From CAZJWR01 sp964549765 (lineage in GTDB: Bacteria; Zixibacteria; MSB-5A5; GN15; JAAZOE01), in the NCBI GenBank assembly GCA_964549765.1, contig CAZJWR010000011.1, forward strand, positions 1 through 64,000: a stretch of 64,000 bases of DNA, written 5' to 3'. Positions 36,021-47,554 of this stretch are shown here, in pieces. Positions within the stretch are counted from its first letter, which is position 1; each line of letters begins with the position of its first letter. The position numbers were made by a program, and so were the translations under genes. The notes below the pieces were generated by a model, which saw only the letters and a list, made by a program, of their open reading frames with translations, searched no databases and was not told the origin of the DNA.

Positions 36021-36794
36021 TTATAGCGTCAATTCCACCCCCACCGGGCAGTGGTCGGAGCCCATGATTTCCGGCAGGATGAACGCCGATTTGACCTTCT
36101 CGCGTAAATTCTCGCTGACGAAAAAGTAGTCGATCCGCCAGCCGACGTTCCGGTCGCGGGCGCGGGTTTTCATATCCCACCAGCTATATTGGCCGGGCCG
36201 GTCATTGAATATGCGAAACGTATCGACGAAACCGCGCTCGATGAATTTATCGATCCAGGCCCGTTCCTCGGGCAGAAAGCCGGAAGTCTTTTCGTTCTCC
36301 TTGGGCCGGGCAAGATCAATTTCCTTGTGGGCGGTATTCACGTCGCCGCATATGACGATCTTGTCGCCGTTATCGAGGCGTTTGGCGATGTGATCCAGAA
36401 ACGCGTCATAAAAAGCCATTTTGTACTGCAGCCTCTCCGGTGACGATTTCCCGTTCGGGAAATAAATATTATGGAGGACGAAATTGTCGTACTCCGCTAT
36501 CAACGTTCGGCCTTCTATGTCGAATTCGGGAATCCCGAAACCGGAAATGATCTTTTTGGGCTTCACACGGGAATACAGCGCGACGCCACTGTAGCCTTTT
36601 CGCTCGGCAGAAACGAATTGGCTGCGATAGCCGTCTATCTCCTTTAATTCGATGGGAATTTGGTCCTCGGTGGCTTTAATTTCCTGAAGGCATAAAATAT
36701 CGGGCTTTTCGTCGAAAAACCACTTCATCGCGTTTTTCTTGTGGATGGCGCGGATGCCGTTGACATTCCATGAGAGTAGTCGAATCGATGCCAT
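36021..36794 (-). CDS. xth: Exodeoxyribonuclease III
   Basis: A 257-residue DNA repair endonuclease (AP endonuclease and 3' exonuclease) with the family motifs LSWNVNGIRA, LCLQEIKA, GDVNTAH and SDHCPVGVEL containing the catalytic Glu, Asp/Asn and His. Length is normal for the family. The ATG overlaps the transporter stop by one base (TAATG), so the two genes are in one operon. Confidence 0.95.
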   Translation of the reverse strand: MASIRLLSWNVNGIRAIHKKNAMKWFFDEKPDILCLQEIKATEDQIPIELKEIDGYRSQFVSAERKGYSGVALYSRVKPKKIISGFGIPEFDIEGRTLIAEYDNFVLHNIYFPNGKSSPERLQYKMAFYDAFLDHIAKRLDNGDKIVICGDVNTAHKEIDLARPKENEKTSGFLPEERAWIDKFIERGFVDTFRIFNDRPGQYSWWDMKTRARDRNVGWRIDYFFVSENLREKVKSAFILPEIMGSDHCPVGVELTL

Positions 36795-37720
36795 TATTTG
36801 GTCTCCCCATTTTTATCTGCAGATAAATCGACGTCATTAACCAGCTGGGGCGTTTTGCGGCCGACCGGCGACGGCAATCCCGACAGGATCAGCGCCAGAA
36901 AGATCAGCAGGCCGCCCAGTGCGCGGCGCATAACGAACGCCTCTCCCCCCATCGTCCAGGCAAAAAGCGCCGCAAAGACCGGTTCGAGGGCGAAGATGAG
37001 CGACACCCGGAGCGGTGAGGTGATTTTCTGGGCCAGCATTTGAATAACGAACGCCGACAGGGTCGGAAAAATCGCCAGAAAGACCATCACCCAAAACGCG
37101 TCGTCCGACCGGATGCCAAACGGCAGGCCGAGAACCAGCCCGGTCAGCAGACTGAAAACGCCGACCATGATGAACTGCTGGCAGCTGATAATGATCGGAT
37201 CGACGCCGCCCTTCATATATTTGTCGGAATACAGCAGGTGCAGGGCATAGGTCATGGCGGCAATCAACGTCAGCATATCCCCCACGTTGACATATTGCAT
37301 GCCGCCGGTGAGCACCCACAGGCCGGTCAGCGATACTGCCGAGGCAACAATTTCCAGAACAGTCGGCCGCCGCCTGAAAATTGTCCGCAGGAAAAACGGC
37401 ACGAAAGCGACGAACAGTCCCGTAATGAATCCCGAATTGGTAGCGGTAGTGTATTTCAGGCCGATTGTCTGCGGGATATACAGCATCCAGAGCAAAAGCG
37501 CCACCCAGAACGCCTGCCGGAGACCGGTGAAAATCGGACGCCTTTTAATAAGAAGAAAAACGAGCAACACGGAACCGGCCAGGAGAAACCGATAGCCGAC
37601 AAGTATGACCGGGTCGATATCGTCGAGAATCGACTTGACCAGAAAGAAAGTCGCGCCCCAAATGGCGGCGGCGTACAGCAAACCGATATCGGCGGCCGTT
37701 TTTTTCATTTTCGAAGGCAT
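36794..37720 (-). CDS. EamA/DMT-family transporter
   Basis: A 308-residue, ten-helix membrane protein of the drug/metabolite exporter superfamily, with two EamA repeats (AAIWGATFFLVKSILDD at the start and the RVSLIFALEPVFAALFAW signature in the second repeat). It likely exports a small metabolite; the substrate cannot be told. Transcribed just ahead of xth. Confidence 0.9.
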   Translation of the reverse strand: MPSKMKKTAADIGLLYAAAIWGATFFLVKSILDDIDPVILVGYRFLLAGSVLLVFLLIKRRPIFTGLRQAFWVALLLWMLYIPQTIGLKYTTATNSGFITGLFVAFVPFFLRTIFRRRPTVLEIVASAVSLTGLWVLTGGMQYVNVGDMLTLIAAMTYALHLLYSDKYMKGGVDPIIISCQQFIMVGVFSLLTGLVLGLPFGIRSDDAFWVMVFLAIFPTLSAFVIQMLAQKITSPLRVSLIFALEPVFAALFAWTMGGEAFVMRRALGGLLIFLALILSGLPSPVGRKTPQLVNDVDLSADKNGETK

Positions 37721-37799
37721 AAGACTCCGTCAATTTCATCCAAAACGGCGCTGATGTCAAAGCAATTTTGTAGGAGGCAGACGGTTTGCTTCGGAGACC

Positions 37800-38357
37800 T
37801 CACCTCATGGGGGGCCGCCGCAGGCGAAAACGCCAGGGAAGTACGAAAACGCCGCCCAGATACAGCAGGAATCCGAATGGAATCTGAAGAATCGGGCCAT
37901 ATTCCAGGCCATGACTGAGCGACGATTCGGCGGGACTGTCCGGGTTATAATGAACCGTTACGATCGTGCCGGGTGGATATTCATGGGCGATAATTTCGGC
38001 GGTCTCCAGTCGCGAGCGGCGATTTCCGAATCCGGGCATGCCAATGTCGCTGACGCCGTCGTATTCCCGCCCGTTGACGCTGTACCGATAGGCGACGTTG
38101 GGATGGATCGCGCGGGATCCGGTAACATCGGATGAAACCACTTCGCCCGAAACCGTCGGCCACGACCGGACATCCAGGTCGACGCGAAGCCGGGCCGCGC
38201 CGATGATCATGATGCATAGCCCCCCGACCATAAGAATGACGATTATGGCGTAAACCATCCCCCGCTTTTCCGGCATGGGACGGTTTCGCCAGAAGCGTCC
38301 CCCGATGATCAATACAATCATCGAAATAATCACAAATATTGCAAAACCGAACAGCAT
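37800..38357 (-). CDS. DUF3592-domain membrane protein
   Basis: A 185-residue protein with two N-terminal and one C-terminal membrane segments flanking a soluble beta domain (PNVAYRYSVNGREYDGVSDI, then IIAHEYPPGTIVTVHYNPD). This is the DUF3592 arrangement. Function unknown. It stands divergent to ctaB. Confidence 0.85.
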   Translation of the reverse strand: MLFGFAIFVIISMIVLIIGGRFWRNRPMPEKRGMVYAIIVILMVGGLCIMIIGAARLRVDLDVRSWPTVSGEVVSSDVTGSRAIHPNVAYRYSVNGREYDGVSDIGMPGFGNRRSRLETAEIIAHEYPPGTIVTVHYNPDSPAESSLSHGLEYGPILQIPFGFLLYLGGVFVLPWRFRLRRPPMR

Positions 38358-38489
38358 ACATTCGCCCGCGAATGAATATTCCTTCGATTACGTAAAGAAA
38401 ATCGGCGATCCGATCAAGAAAAAACAACAACTATCGGCGGAAAGCATCACCGAGCCGGAGATTTATTGCCGAACTCGCGGCGATTTGAG

Positions 38490-38519
38490 TTGTTATACCG
38501 CGTGAATATGTCGTATACT
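38490..38519 (+). promoter_or_regulatory. Promoter upstream of ctaB
   Basis: TTGTTA (38490-38495) and TATACT (38514-38519) with an 18-base spacer. If used, transcription starts near 38526, only 8 bases before the first ATG, so either the start codon is further in or another promoter is used. Confidence 0.5.
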
Positions 38520-38533
38520 GTCCAAAGGACAAC

Positions 38534-39547
38534 ATGAATGACGGATCGATGCGCGATCCGCAGGATCGGGGAATGGCGACGGGCCAGCGCGATACAATGC
38601 AATATTCTTCATCATCAACGATTAAGGGTTCGTCGCGGAGTCAGCCCGGATGCGGCTGCGCTCGTGCGAATGAAAAGCTGACCTCCCGAACGTCCCTCCT
38701 GCCGTCATTATTCCAATTGACCAAACCGAAAATCATGCTGCTGGTAATTGTCACCGGCGCCACGGCGTTGGTGCTCGAAGGCAGTTTTGTCAGCCGGCCG
38801 ATTCAGTTCGTACTTTTTCTTATGGGCCTGTATATGACCGGAGGCGCGGCCAACGCCTTCAATCAATATTTTGAGCACGATATCGACGCCCGTATGAGCC
38901 GCACCAAGAACCGGCGGCCGATACCTCTCGGGCGGCTATCGTCCAGAATAGCCTTCTGGTTTTCGTGCGTTCTCGCGATTTCGGGCGTGGCGCTGTTGGG
39001 ACTGGCATTCAATATATTGACCGCAGCGCTGGCATTGGCGACCATCCTGTTCTATAGTCTCGTCTATACCTTGTGGTTAAAAAAGAACACGCCGCAAAAT
39101 ATTGTTATCGGCGGCATCGCCGGCGCGATGGCGCCGGTCGGGGCATGGGCTGCGGCCACGGGGACCACGGCGCTGACGCCGTGGATTTTATTCGCGATAG
39201 TATTCCTTTGGACTCCCCCGCATTTCTGGTCGCTGGCGCTTCGCTTTCACGACGATTACCGCGCCACGGGCCTGCCGATGATGCCATTGGCCAAAGGCGT
39301 CCCAGGCACCTTGCGGCGGATTTTTTATTACACCCTGGGACTGGTTGCCGTCAGCCTTTTTTATGGGTTAACCGGCGGTGGATGGCTGTATCTGATCACC
39401 GCCGCGATTCTTGGCGCAGTGTTCATTTTCAAAGCATATCGGGCGATGACGTCGCGAAAGACTCCCGCCATCTGGGCCGTGTTCACCTACTCGATATTAT
39501 ATCTATTTGGATTATTTTTGGCCATGGTCGCCGATAAACTCACCTGA
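38534..39547 (+). CDS. ctaB: Protohaem IX farnesyltransferase (haem O synthase)
   Basis: A 337-residue membrane prenyltransferase that farnesylates haem B to haem O for the caa3 oxidase encoded downstream. The first Asp-rich motif NQYFEHDIDARMSRTKNRP is typical, followed by seven further helices. Residues 1-60 (polar, Ser-rich) precede the first family motif LTKPKIM and are probably not part of the fold; an internal ATG (for example 38549 or 38573) could be the real start. Confidence 0.93.
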   Translation: MNDGSMRDPQDRGMATGQRDTMQYSSSSTIKGSSRSQPGCGCARANEKLTSRTSLLPSLFQLTKPKIMLLVIVTGATALVLEGSFVSRPIQFVLFLMGLYMTGGAANAFNQYFEHDIDARMSRTKNRRPIPLGRLSSRIAFWFSCVLAISGVALLGLAFNILTAALALATILFYSLVYTLWLKKNTPQNIVIGGIAGAMAPVGAWAAATGTTALTPWILFAIVFLWTPPHFWSLALRFHDDYRATGLPMMPLAKGVPGTLRRIFYYTLGLVAVSLFYGLTGGGWLYLITAAILGAVFIFKAYRAMTSRKTPAIWAVFTYSILYLFGLFLAMVADKLT

Positions 39548-39714
39548 TCACCGAAAATTTTATACAAAATATGTCGGTTTTACTTTCGCAATCGTTCAAA
39601 AGGATGTATAATACCCGCCGTGGCAAGAGACCATATCTGCAAACTGTACCGGAAAGGCTCGGGTGGGGATACCGGTCGATGAGGATTGGATCGTAAGCGA
39701 GCAAGGACAGGATA

Positions 39715-40362
39715 GTGGCGCAGATATTTCCTGAGTGGACGAATAAATTGCAGACATACGCCGCCGTCGTGGTGGTGGTTCTATTTATGGCCGTCATCGG
39801 TTTCTTCTGGTATTACGGTTCGCCCAAATTTACCGACGTCGGCTATCGTCCCGAACAGCCCGTCCCGTACAGCCACAAATTACACGCCGGTGATCTGGGA
39901 TTGGACTGTCGCTATTGCCACAGCACCGTGGAATTTTCGCCGGTGGCCAACGTCCCCCCTACACAGACGTGCATGAATTGCCATAAATTGATATTGCCCC
40001 AGAGCGAAAAACTGCTTTTGGTTCGAGAAAGCTGGGCGGCGAAGACCCCGATCCAGTGGGTGCGGGTACATATGCTGCCGCAATACGCATATTTCAATCA
40101 CAGCATTCACCTGTGGGCGGGAGTGGGTTGCGTCACCTGTCACGGGAACGTGCGGCGCATGGAGGAAGTGACCCAGATGCAGCCGTTGTCGATGGGCTGG
40201 TGCCTGGATTGTCACCGCAATCCGGGGCCGAACCTACGGCCGCACGAAGAATTAACCAACATGGAATGGACGCCGCCCGATGACCAGGCCGAATTCGCCG
40301 AGCGGGTAATCCGCGAGAAAAAGATTAATCCCCCGGTGGATTGTTCGGGGTGTCACCGATGA
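39715..40362 (+). CDS. actA: Alternative complex III pentahaem cytochrome c (ActA)
   Basis: A 215-residue protein with one N-terminal membrane anchor (residues 13-34) and five c-haem motifs: CRYCH 65-69, CMNCH 86-90, CVTCH 139-143, CLDCH 163-167, CSGCH 210-214. It is the first subunit of the quinol:cytochrome c oxidoreductase complex. The start is GTG at 39715 with GGACAGG upstream. A TATAAT hexamer at 39607-39612 may serve as a -10 element for this unit, with a weak -35. Confidence 0.93.
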   Translation: MAQIFPEWTNKLQTYAAVVVVVLFMAVIGFFWYYGSPKFTDVGYRPEQPVPYSHKLHAGDLGLDCRYCHSTVEFSPVANVPPTQTCMNCHKLILPQSEKLLLVRESWAAKTPIQWVRVHMLPQYAYFNHSIHLWAGVGCVTCHGNVRRMEEVTQMQPLSMGWCLDCHRNPGPNLRPHEELTNMEWTPPDDQAEFAERVIREKKINPPVDCSGCHR

Positions 40363-43300
40363 AGGACGCGCGCATAGAGATGATGGACAGGGAATACTGG
40401 CGGAGCCTTGACCAATTGGCCGACACGCCGGAATTTCGGCGCTTTGTCGAACAGGAATTCCCGGAATCGCTGCCGGAATTGGACAACCCCATCAGCCGCC
40501 GGAAATTTCTCTCGGTGATGGGCGCATCGATGGCCCTGGCGGGATTGGCCGGATGCCGCAAACCGGTCGAAAAAATCATCCCCTATGTTTCCCAGCCCGA
40601 GGAAGTCATCCCGGGCGTACCGTCGTACTATGCGACCACGATGCCGTTCGGCGCATCGGCCTTCGGCCTTATAGTCGAGTGTCATGAAGGCCGCCCGACC
40701 AAAATCGAGGGCAATCCCCAGCATCCCTCGACCCTCGGCCGCTCCAATGTGTTCATGCAGGCGGAAATGTTGAATCTGTACGATCCTGACCGTTCGGACG
40801 GCATCTTGCATAATAATGTCAAGACCGGTTGGGATGCGTTCGTGACGTTCTGGCGGGAACAGCTTATGCATTTCCGACAAAACGACGGAAACGGCCTGGC
40901 GATTCTGACGCAGGAATTTTCATCGCCGACGCTGTTCCGGTTGGGTCGGAAATTCCGGCGAAATTTCGGGTCAGCCGGATTCGCCGTTTATGATCCGGTC
41001 GAAGATATCTATCTCCCCGACGGAAAATCGGATGGTCAGACCGCGGGCTACCGTGCGGACTATCACTATGACAAAGCCAAGATTATTCTCTCCCTCGACG
41101 CCGACTTCTTGCTGACCGAGAGCGAAAATGTCGTCGCCGCCCGCCGGTTCGCGGCCGGGCGCCGCATCAAAGATGTGGACAGTCCCATGAGCCGTCTCTA
41201 TGTGGTCGAACCCGAATTGACTGCGACCGGCGCGATGGCGGATCATCGGCTGCGCGTACCGCGAAGCATGATCGGCACTTTCGCCGCCGCTGTTGTGAAA
41301 GAGATGGAACGGCTGAGAATAAATACCGGGCTTAGTGATCTCGTTGGATTGTCAGGGGATCATCAGTTTGATAATACATTCGTTTCGGTGCTGGTGGAGG
41401 ATTTGATACAGCATAAGGGGGAATGCCTGATCGTGACCGGGCGGACGCAGCCGGGTTTGCAGGAGCTTGCGGCAGTTTTGAATAAGGCGCTGGGCAATAG
41501 CGGCAAGACGGTGACATATAATAGAGTTGAATCGACAGCCTCTTCCCTGCAACAGCATGATGATGAGTCTCTTGAAGGCATCGTCAAATCCGTGCAAGCC
41601 GGGACTTTGAAAACATTGGTCATATTGGGCGGCAATCCGATTTATGACTGCCCGGCGTCGAACGATTTGGCCGATGCGATAGAAAGCGCTGGGCATGTGA
41701 TCTATTTCGGTTCGCATGTGAATGAGACAGCCCAAGCGGCTGAATGGCATATCCCCAGCGCGCATTTTCTGGAGAGTTGGGGCGATACGCGGGCCGTAGA
41801 TGGGACATTGGGCTTGATCCAGCCGATGATCCAGCCGCTTTTCGGCGGGAAGAGCGACATCGAATTTCTTGGCCTCATCGCCACCGGCGAAGATCGGCGC
41901 GGATACGATATAGTCCGGGAAACCTGGAGCGATATATTGAAGGGCGGCGATTTTGAAAAGAAATGGCGTCGCGTGTTGCATGACGGCATGTTATCGCAGG
42001 ATAGAAAATCGACCGCCGAGTATAAGCCAAAAATCGAGAAGGATAACCGACAAATCCTCGCTAAGGCTTTGGCGACGATACCGACAAAATTATCATCTGA
42101 GGACATCGAGCTTACATTTCAGGTTTCGCCCAAGCTTTACGACGGGCGCTATGCCAACAACGGCTGGATGCAGGAACTGCCGCATCCGACGTCGAAACTA
42201 ACGTGGGATAATGCGGCGTGTATGAGCCAAACAACGGCGCGGTCGCTGGGCGTGCAGAATAGCGATGTAATAAAGATAACAAACGATCATGGCGAAATGG
42301 AACTGCCGGTCTGGATCGTGCCCGGACAGGCCGATTATACGATTTCGGTCGAATTAGGATACGGTCGAACAGCCGCCGGGCGGGTCGGGAGCGGAATCGG
42401 CGCCAATGCATTCAAACTGCGCCCTGACCGGCAGAGTTCATTTGCTCGCGGTGCGAAGGTGACCAAAACCGGCCGGAGGCATAAGCCGGCATCGACTCAG
42501 GATCACGGCGCGATGGCCGGGCGGCCGATTGTACGCGAAGCCGACCTCGATACGTATCGGGAAGATCCGGATTTCGCGAAAGAGATGGTCGAGCACGCAC
42601 CCTTGATCGGAATCTATCCGCCATACGATTACAGCAAAGGGTATCAATGGGGCATGGCCATTGATTTGACGGCATGCGTCGGCTGTAATGCCTGCACCAC
42701 CGCCTGCCAGAGCGAGAACAATATCCCGGTGGTCGGCCGGTCGCGGGTGCTGAACGGACGCGAGATGCATTGGATCCGCGTCGACCGTTATTTCACCGGC
42801 GATCCCGACGATCCCGATATGGTCTTCATGCCCGTGCCTTGCCAGCAATGTGAGAATGCACCCTGCGAAACGGTCTGCCCCGTCGCGGCGACAGTGCATG
42901 ATAAAGAAGGCCTGAACGTGATGACCTACAACCGCTGCATCGGCACCCGGTATTGCTCGAACAACTGTCCCTACAAGGTACGGCGGTTCAATTTCTTCAA
43001 CTATACGAGTCATATGCCGGACGTCGTGCGGATGGCCATGAACCCCGATGTCACTGTCCGCTGCCGCGGCGTGATGGAAAAATGCAGTTACTGCATCCAG
43101 CGAATCAACCGCGCCAAGATCAATGCCAAAAAGGAAAATCGCACCGTCCGGGACGGCGAGATCGTCACGGCCTGCCAGCAGGCCTGCCCGGCCGAGGCCA
43201 TCGTGTTCGGGAATATCAACGACCCGGAAAGCAAGGTGTCAAAAATAAAAGCGTTGAAACGGAATTATGCGCTCCTGGCCGAATACAATCTCCGGCCGCG

Positions 43301-43370
43301 CAATTCATATTTGGCCCGGATCAGAAATCCGCATCCCAAATTGAAGGGTCACAAATTGACCCACGGATAG
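40359..43370 (+). CDS. actB: Alternative complex III iron-sulfur subunit (ActB)
   Basis: A 1003-residue protein starting inside the actA stop (ATGA). The N-terminus carries a twin-arginine motif (RRKFLSVMGASMALAGLAGC), so it is exported folded. A molybdopterin-oxidoreductase-like domain that in this family holds no cofactor is followed by an NrfC-like domain with four [4Fe-4S]/[3Fe-4S] sites (CVGCNACTTACQ, CQQCENAPCETVCP, CIGTRYCSNNCP, CSYCIQRINRA with CQQACP). It takes electrons from the quinol-binding subunits and passes them to the haem subunits. Confidence 0.93.
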   Translation: MKDARIEMMDREYWRSLDQLADTPEFRRFVEQEFPESLPELDNPISRRKFLSVMGASMALAGLAGCRKPVEKIIPYVSQPEEVIPGVPSYYATTMPFGASAFGLIVECHEGRPTKIEGNPQHPSTLGRSNVFMQAEMLNLYDPDRSDGILHNNVKTGWDAFVTFWREQLMHFRQNDGNGLAILTQEFSSPTLFRLGRKFRRNFGSAGFAVYDPVEDIYLPDGKSDGQTAGYRADYHYDKAKIILSLDADFLLTESENVVAARRFAAGRRIKDVDSPMSRLYVVEPELTATGAMADHRLRVPRSMIGTFAAAVVKEMERLRINTGLSDLVGLSGDHQFDNTFVSVLVEDLIQHKGECLIVTGRTQPGLQELAAVLNKALGNSGKTVTYNRVESTASSLQQHDDESLEGIVKSVQAGTLKTLVILGGNPIYDCPASNDLADAIESAGHVIYFGSHVNETAQAAEWHIPSAHFLESWGDTRAVDGTLGLIQPMIQPLFGGKSDIEFLGLIATGEDRRGYDIVRETWSDILKGGDFEKKWRRVLHDGMLSQDRKSTAEYKPKIEKDNRQILAKALATIPTKLSSEDIELTFQVSPKLYDGRYANNGWMQELPHPTSKLTWDNAACMSQTTARSLGVQNSDVIKITNDHGEMELPVWIVPGQADYTISVELGYGRTAAGRVGSGIGANAFKLRPDRQSSFARGAKVTKTGRRHKPASTQDHGAMAGRPIVREADLDTYREDPDFAKEMVEHAPLIGIYPPYDYSKGYQWGMAIDLTACVGCNACTTACQSENNIPVVGRSRVLNGREMHWIRVDRYFTGDPDDPDMVFMPVPCQQCENAPCETVCPVAATVHDKEGLNVMTYNRCIGTRYCSNNCPYKVRRFNFFNYTSHMPDVVRMAMNPDVTVRCRGVMEKCSYCIQRINRAKINAKKENRTVRDGEIVTACQQACPAEAIVFGNINDPESKVSKIKALKRNYALLAEYNLRPRNSYLARIRNPHPKLKGHKLTHG

Positions 43371-43398
43371 AGATGGCAGAATATAGGATATATAGCGC

Positions 43399-44797
<1,399 letters not shown>

Positions 44798-44808
<11 letters not shown>

Positions 44809-45337
44809 CGGCGATAAAATCTACGGTATCCTCGCTCGCTTCGACGGGCCGCAATCGCTTTATCACGCCGCCAAAAAAGTCCGTGACGCGGGATACGAAA
44901 AATTCGACTGCCATTCCCCCTTCCCGATTCACGGCATGGATGAGGCGATGGGATTGAAGCGGTCCCCAATCGGATGGATCGCCGGGCTACTGGCCATCCT
45001 CGGCGGCGGCGGGTTTTTCGCGCTTCAGTGGTGGACAAGCGCCGTCGATTATCCGTTGGTCATATCCGGCAAACCGTATTTCAGCTTTCAGGCATTCGTA
45101 CCGATCACTTTCGCGGGCGCCGTCATCGGCGCGGCTTTCGCGGCTGTTCTCGGGATGCTGATCATCAATCAATTACCGCGCCTGCATCACCCCTTGTTCA
45201 ATTCGGACAAATTCAACGTTTCGGACGACGGCTTTTTCGTCAGCATCGAATCGGATGACCGCCGGTTTGACCGCGAGAAGGTTATCGCGTTTTTGAAATC
45301 GATCGGCGCCGAAGAGGTGGAGGTGATTTCCCAATGA
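44798..45337 (+). CDS. actD: Alternative complex III subunit D (DUF3341)
   Basis: A 179-residue protein with two membrane helices and the DUF3341 start (YGILARFDGPQSLYHAAKKVRDAGYEKFDCHSP). It overlaps actC by 11 bases. ActD has no redox cofactor and helps structural assembly. Confidence 0.92.
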
Positions 45338-45996
45338 TCCAGGGCAGCCCCCTTCACAAAGAACGGAAATCATCGGTCATGATCATTATCGCATTCATGG
45401 CGGCGCTTCTGACGGTTGCGGCGCTGGTCGGATGCGAACGCGGGCTGCCGTCGCGGAAGCCGCCGATTCATATCAACCCGGATATGGACAAACAGCCAAA
45501 ATTTTTGCCGCAATCGGAAAATGATTTCTTTGCCGATAGCGCCGCGATGCGCGTCCCCGTGCCGGGCACGGTGGCGCGGAATTTTCTGCACGAAGATGTC
45601 CGATATTATACGGGCAAAGACGAAAAGGGCCGCTATGTCGAGAAAAATCCCGCGACCATCGATATGCAGCTTCTCGACCGGGGCCAGGAACGATTCAATA
45701 TCTATTGTTCGCCGTGCCACAGCCGGGTCGGCGACGGTCGCGGGATCATGGTCAATCGCGGCTACGTGCCGCCGCCGTCGTTTCATCAGGACTTCCTGCG
45801 GGATACGGCCGATGGTTTTCTCTTTGACGTCATCACCAATGGCGTCCGCAATATGCCGAGTTATTCGCATCAGGTTCCGGTCGACGACCGCTGGGCCATT
45901 ATCGCCTATATCCGGGCACTCCAGCGCAGCCGGACTGCTACTATCAACGACGTCCCCGAGGAACTCCGGGGCAAAATCAAGCAGGCCGGGCAATGA
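45334..45996 (+). CDS. actE: Alternative complex III mono-haem cytochrome c (ActE)
   Basis: A 220-residue protein with an N-terminal anchor or lipobox (ALVGC, Cys at about 34) and one haem c motif (CSPCH 125-129) with the methionine-containing C-terminal part (VRNMPSYSHQVP). It is the likely electron exit of the complex to the caa3 haem c. It overlaps actD by 4 bases. Confidence 0.92.
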   Translation: MIQGSPLHKERKSSVMIIIAFMAALLTVAALVGCERGLPSRKPPIHINPDMDKQPKFLPQSENDFFADSAAMRVPVPGTVARNFLHEDVRYYTGKDEKGRYVEKNPATIDMQLLDRGQERFNIYCSPCHSRVGDGRGIMVNRGYVPPPSFHQDFLRDTADGFLFDVITNGVRNMPSYSHQVPVDDRWAIIAYIRALQRSRTATINDVPEELRGKIKQAGQ

Positions 45997-47177
45997 AGTG
46001 GGATAAGGAAACCTTTCGCATCACCGGTCGCGGCCGCGTCAACACAATCGCCTTGACGATCTTCGCTATCGGTCTCGCCGCTTCGGTCGTTGCCTTACTG
46101 GTCGACCGCGCCCATTTCTACCACGCCTGGCTCGTCGGTTTCATGTTCTGGTTCACCCTGGCTGCCGGGGGATTGTTTTTCGTAATGATGAATCACCTTG
46201 TCGGAGCAACCTGGAGCGTTGTCTTGCGCCGTACCGCCGAGGGCGTCATGGCCGTCCTGCCCTATATGATTATCGCCCTCATTCCGATAATACCCGGCAT
46301 ACATGAGCTATATCATTGGAGCCACGCCGATGTTATCGCCCACGACGAATCACTTCAGGGAAAGACGGCATTTCTCAACATACCCTTCTTTGTTATTCGC
46401 ATAGTCGTTTATTTCGCCGTATGGACGATTCTGACCCGAATATTATATGAGACATCGCTTCGCCAGGACGACGGGCATACCGAGCAACTGGGATCGCGTT
46501 TTCGCCGGGTGAGCGCTCCGGGTATGATCCTCTATGCATTCACATTGACCTTCGCGGCCTTCGACTGGCTGATGTCTCTTGATGCACATTGGTACTCGAC
46601 TATATTCGGCGCGTATATTTTCGCCGGAGGCGTGGTCGCTATGCTGGCGTTCCTGCCCTTGGTATCGATGCTGCTCCGCCGCCGGAGCGTGATGACCGAT
46701 ATGATCACGGTCGAACATTATCATGACATGGGAAAACTGCTTTTCGCCTTTGTCATCTTTTGGGCGTACATGGCCTTTTCGCAATATTTCCTTATCTGGT
46801 ACGGAAACATCCCCGAGGAGACCGAATGGTTTATGCGCCGCTGGACGGGATCGTGGAAAGCCGTCAGCCTGATTCTGGTCTTCGGAAATTTCGTAATTCC
46901 GTTCTTTATTCTCATCACACGCGGCGCCAAGCGGCGGCTGGCGATGCTGGGGGTTTTCGCCGTCTGGCTGCTTTTCATGCACTGGGTCGACCTGTACTGG
47001 GTGGTCATGCCCAGCCTGTACCCCGACGGCGCGCATCTGTCGTGGATTGACCTGGCACCGATTACCGCCATCGGCGGGGCGTTTATCGCCCGGTTCTGGC
47101 ACAAGTTCAGCGCCCACCCGACGATCACAAAAGGCGATCCCAAATTGGAACTTTCCAAGCGATTGATAAATTATTAG
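45993..47177 (+). CDS. actF: Alternative complex III membrane subunit F (ActF)
   Basis: A 394-residue, ten-helix protein of the NrfD-like group, the second quinol-site subunit. Family landmarks are WLVGFMFWFTLAAGGLFFVM-type N-terminal helices, FAAFDWLMSLDAHWYSTIFG and the MAFSQYFLIWYGNIPEETEW segment. It overlaps actE by 4 bases and closes the ActA-F set; ActG and ActH are absent, as is common. Confidence 0.93.
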   Translation: MKWDKETFRITGRGRVNTIALTIFAIGLAASVVALLVDRAHFYHAWLVGFMFWFTLAAGGLFFVMMNHLVGATWSVVLRRTAEGVMAVLPYMIIALIPIIPGIHELYHWSHADVIAHDESLQGKTAFLNIPFFVIRIVVYFAVWTILTRILYETSLRQDDGHTEQLGSRFRRVSAPGMILYAFTLTFAAFDWLMSLDAHWYSTIFGAYIFAGGVVAMLAFLPLVSMLLRRRSVMTDMITVEHYHDMGKLLFAFVIFWAYMAFSQYFLIWYGNIPEETEWFMRRWTGSWKAVSLILVFGNFVIPFFILITRGAKRRLAMLGVFAVWLLFMHWVDLYWVVMPSLYPDGAHLSWIDLAPITAIGGAFIARFWHKFSAHPTITKGDPKLELSKRLINY

Positions 47178-47186
47178 CTTATAAGT

Positions 47187-47552
47187 ATGAGCGACCTGAA
47201 TAAACCAGTTTCATCCGACCCGGAAAACGGCGGTTACGAAAAGCGAGATATAAATCCCGTCAAGGTGTTCCTCGCCGGACTTGCGGGCGTTATTGTCATC
47301 GTCGTGCTGGTGATATTCATGCTGAGCTATTTTACGGCAACGCGCGAGGAAATCGTCTACGAAGAAGTGCTGAAGCCGGAATCGGCGGCGCTGCGCGAAC
47401 TCCGGGCTCGTGAGGAAGAAGAACTGAATTCATACGCAGTCCTTGACACCAAAAAAGGCGTCTATCGCATCCCCATCAAACGGGCGATGGAACTGATGGC
47501 GGAAGAGGCGTATCAGGCCCGGCTCAAAGCGGGCGGAAACGGCAGTAAATAA
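47187..47552 (+). CDS. Single-pass membrane protein of the ACIII-caa3 operon
   Basis: A 121-residue protein with a polar N-terminus, one membrane helix (FLAGLAGVIVIVVLVIFMLSYF), and a Glu-rich alpha-helical C-terminal part. It lies between actF and the SCO gene, 9 bases after actF and 2 bases before the SCO ATG. A similar protein occurs at this place in related operons; it probably helps link the two complexes, which is inference. Confidence 0.7.
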   Translation: MSDLNKPVSSDPENGGYEKRDINPVKVFLAGLAGVIVIVVLVIFMLSYFTATREEIVYEEVLKPESAALRELRAREEEELNSYAVLDTKKGVYRIPIKRAMELMAEEAYQARLKAGGNGSK

Positions 47553-47554
47553 TT

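Noticed and set aside
40359..43370. ActB as a true molybdopterin oxidoreductase
   Set aside because: Its fusion with the NrfC-like domain and its place in the act operon identify it as ActB, which in characterised complexes carries no molybdenum cofactor.
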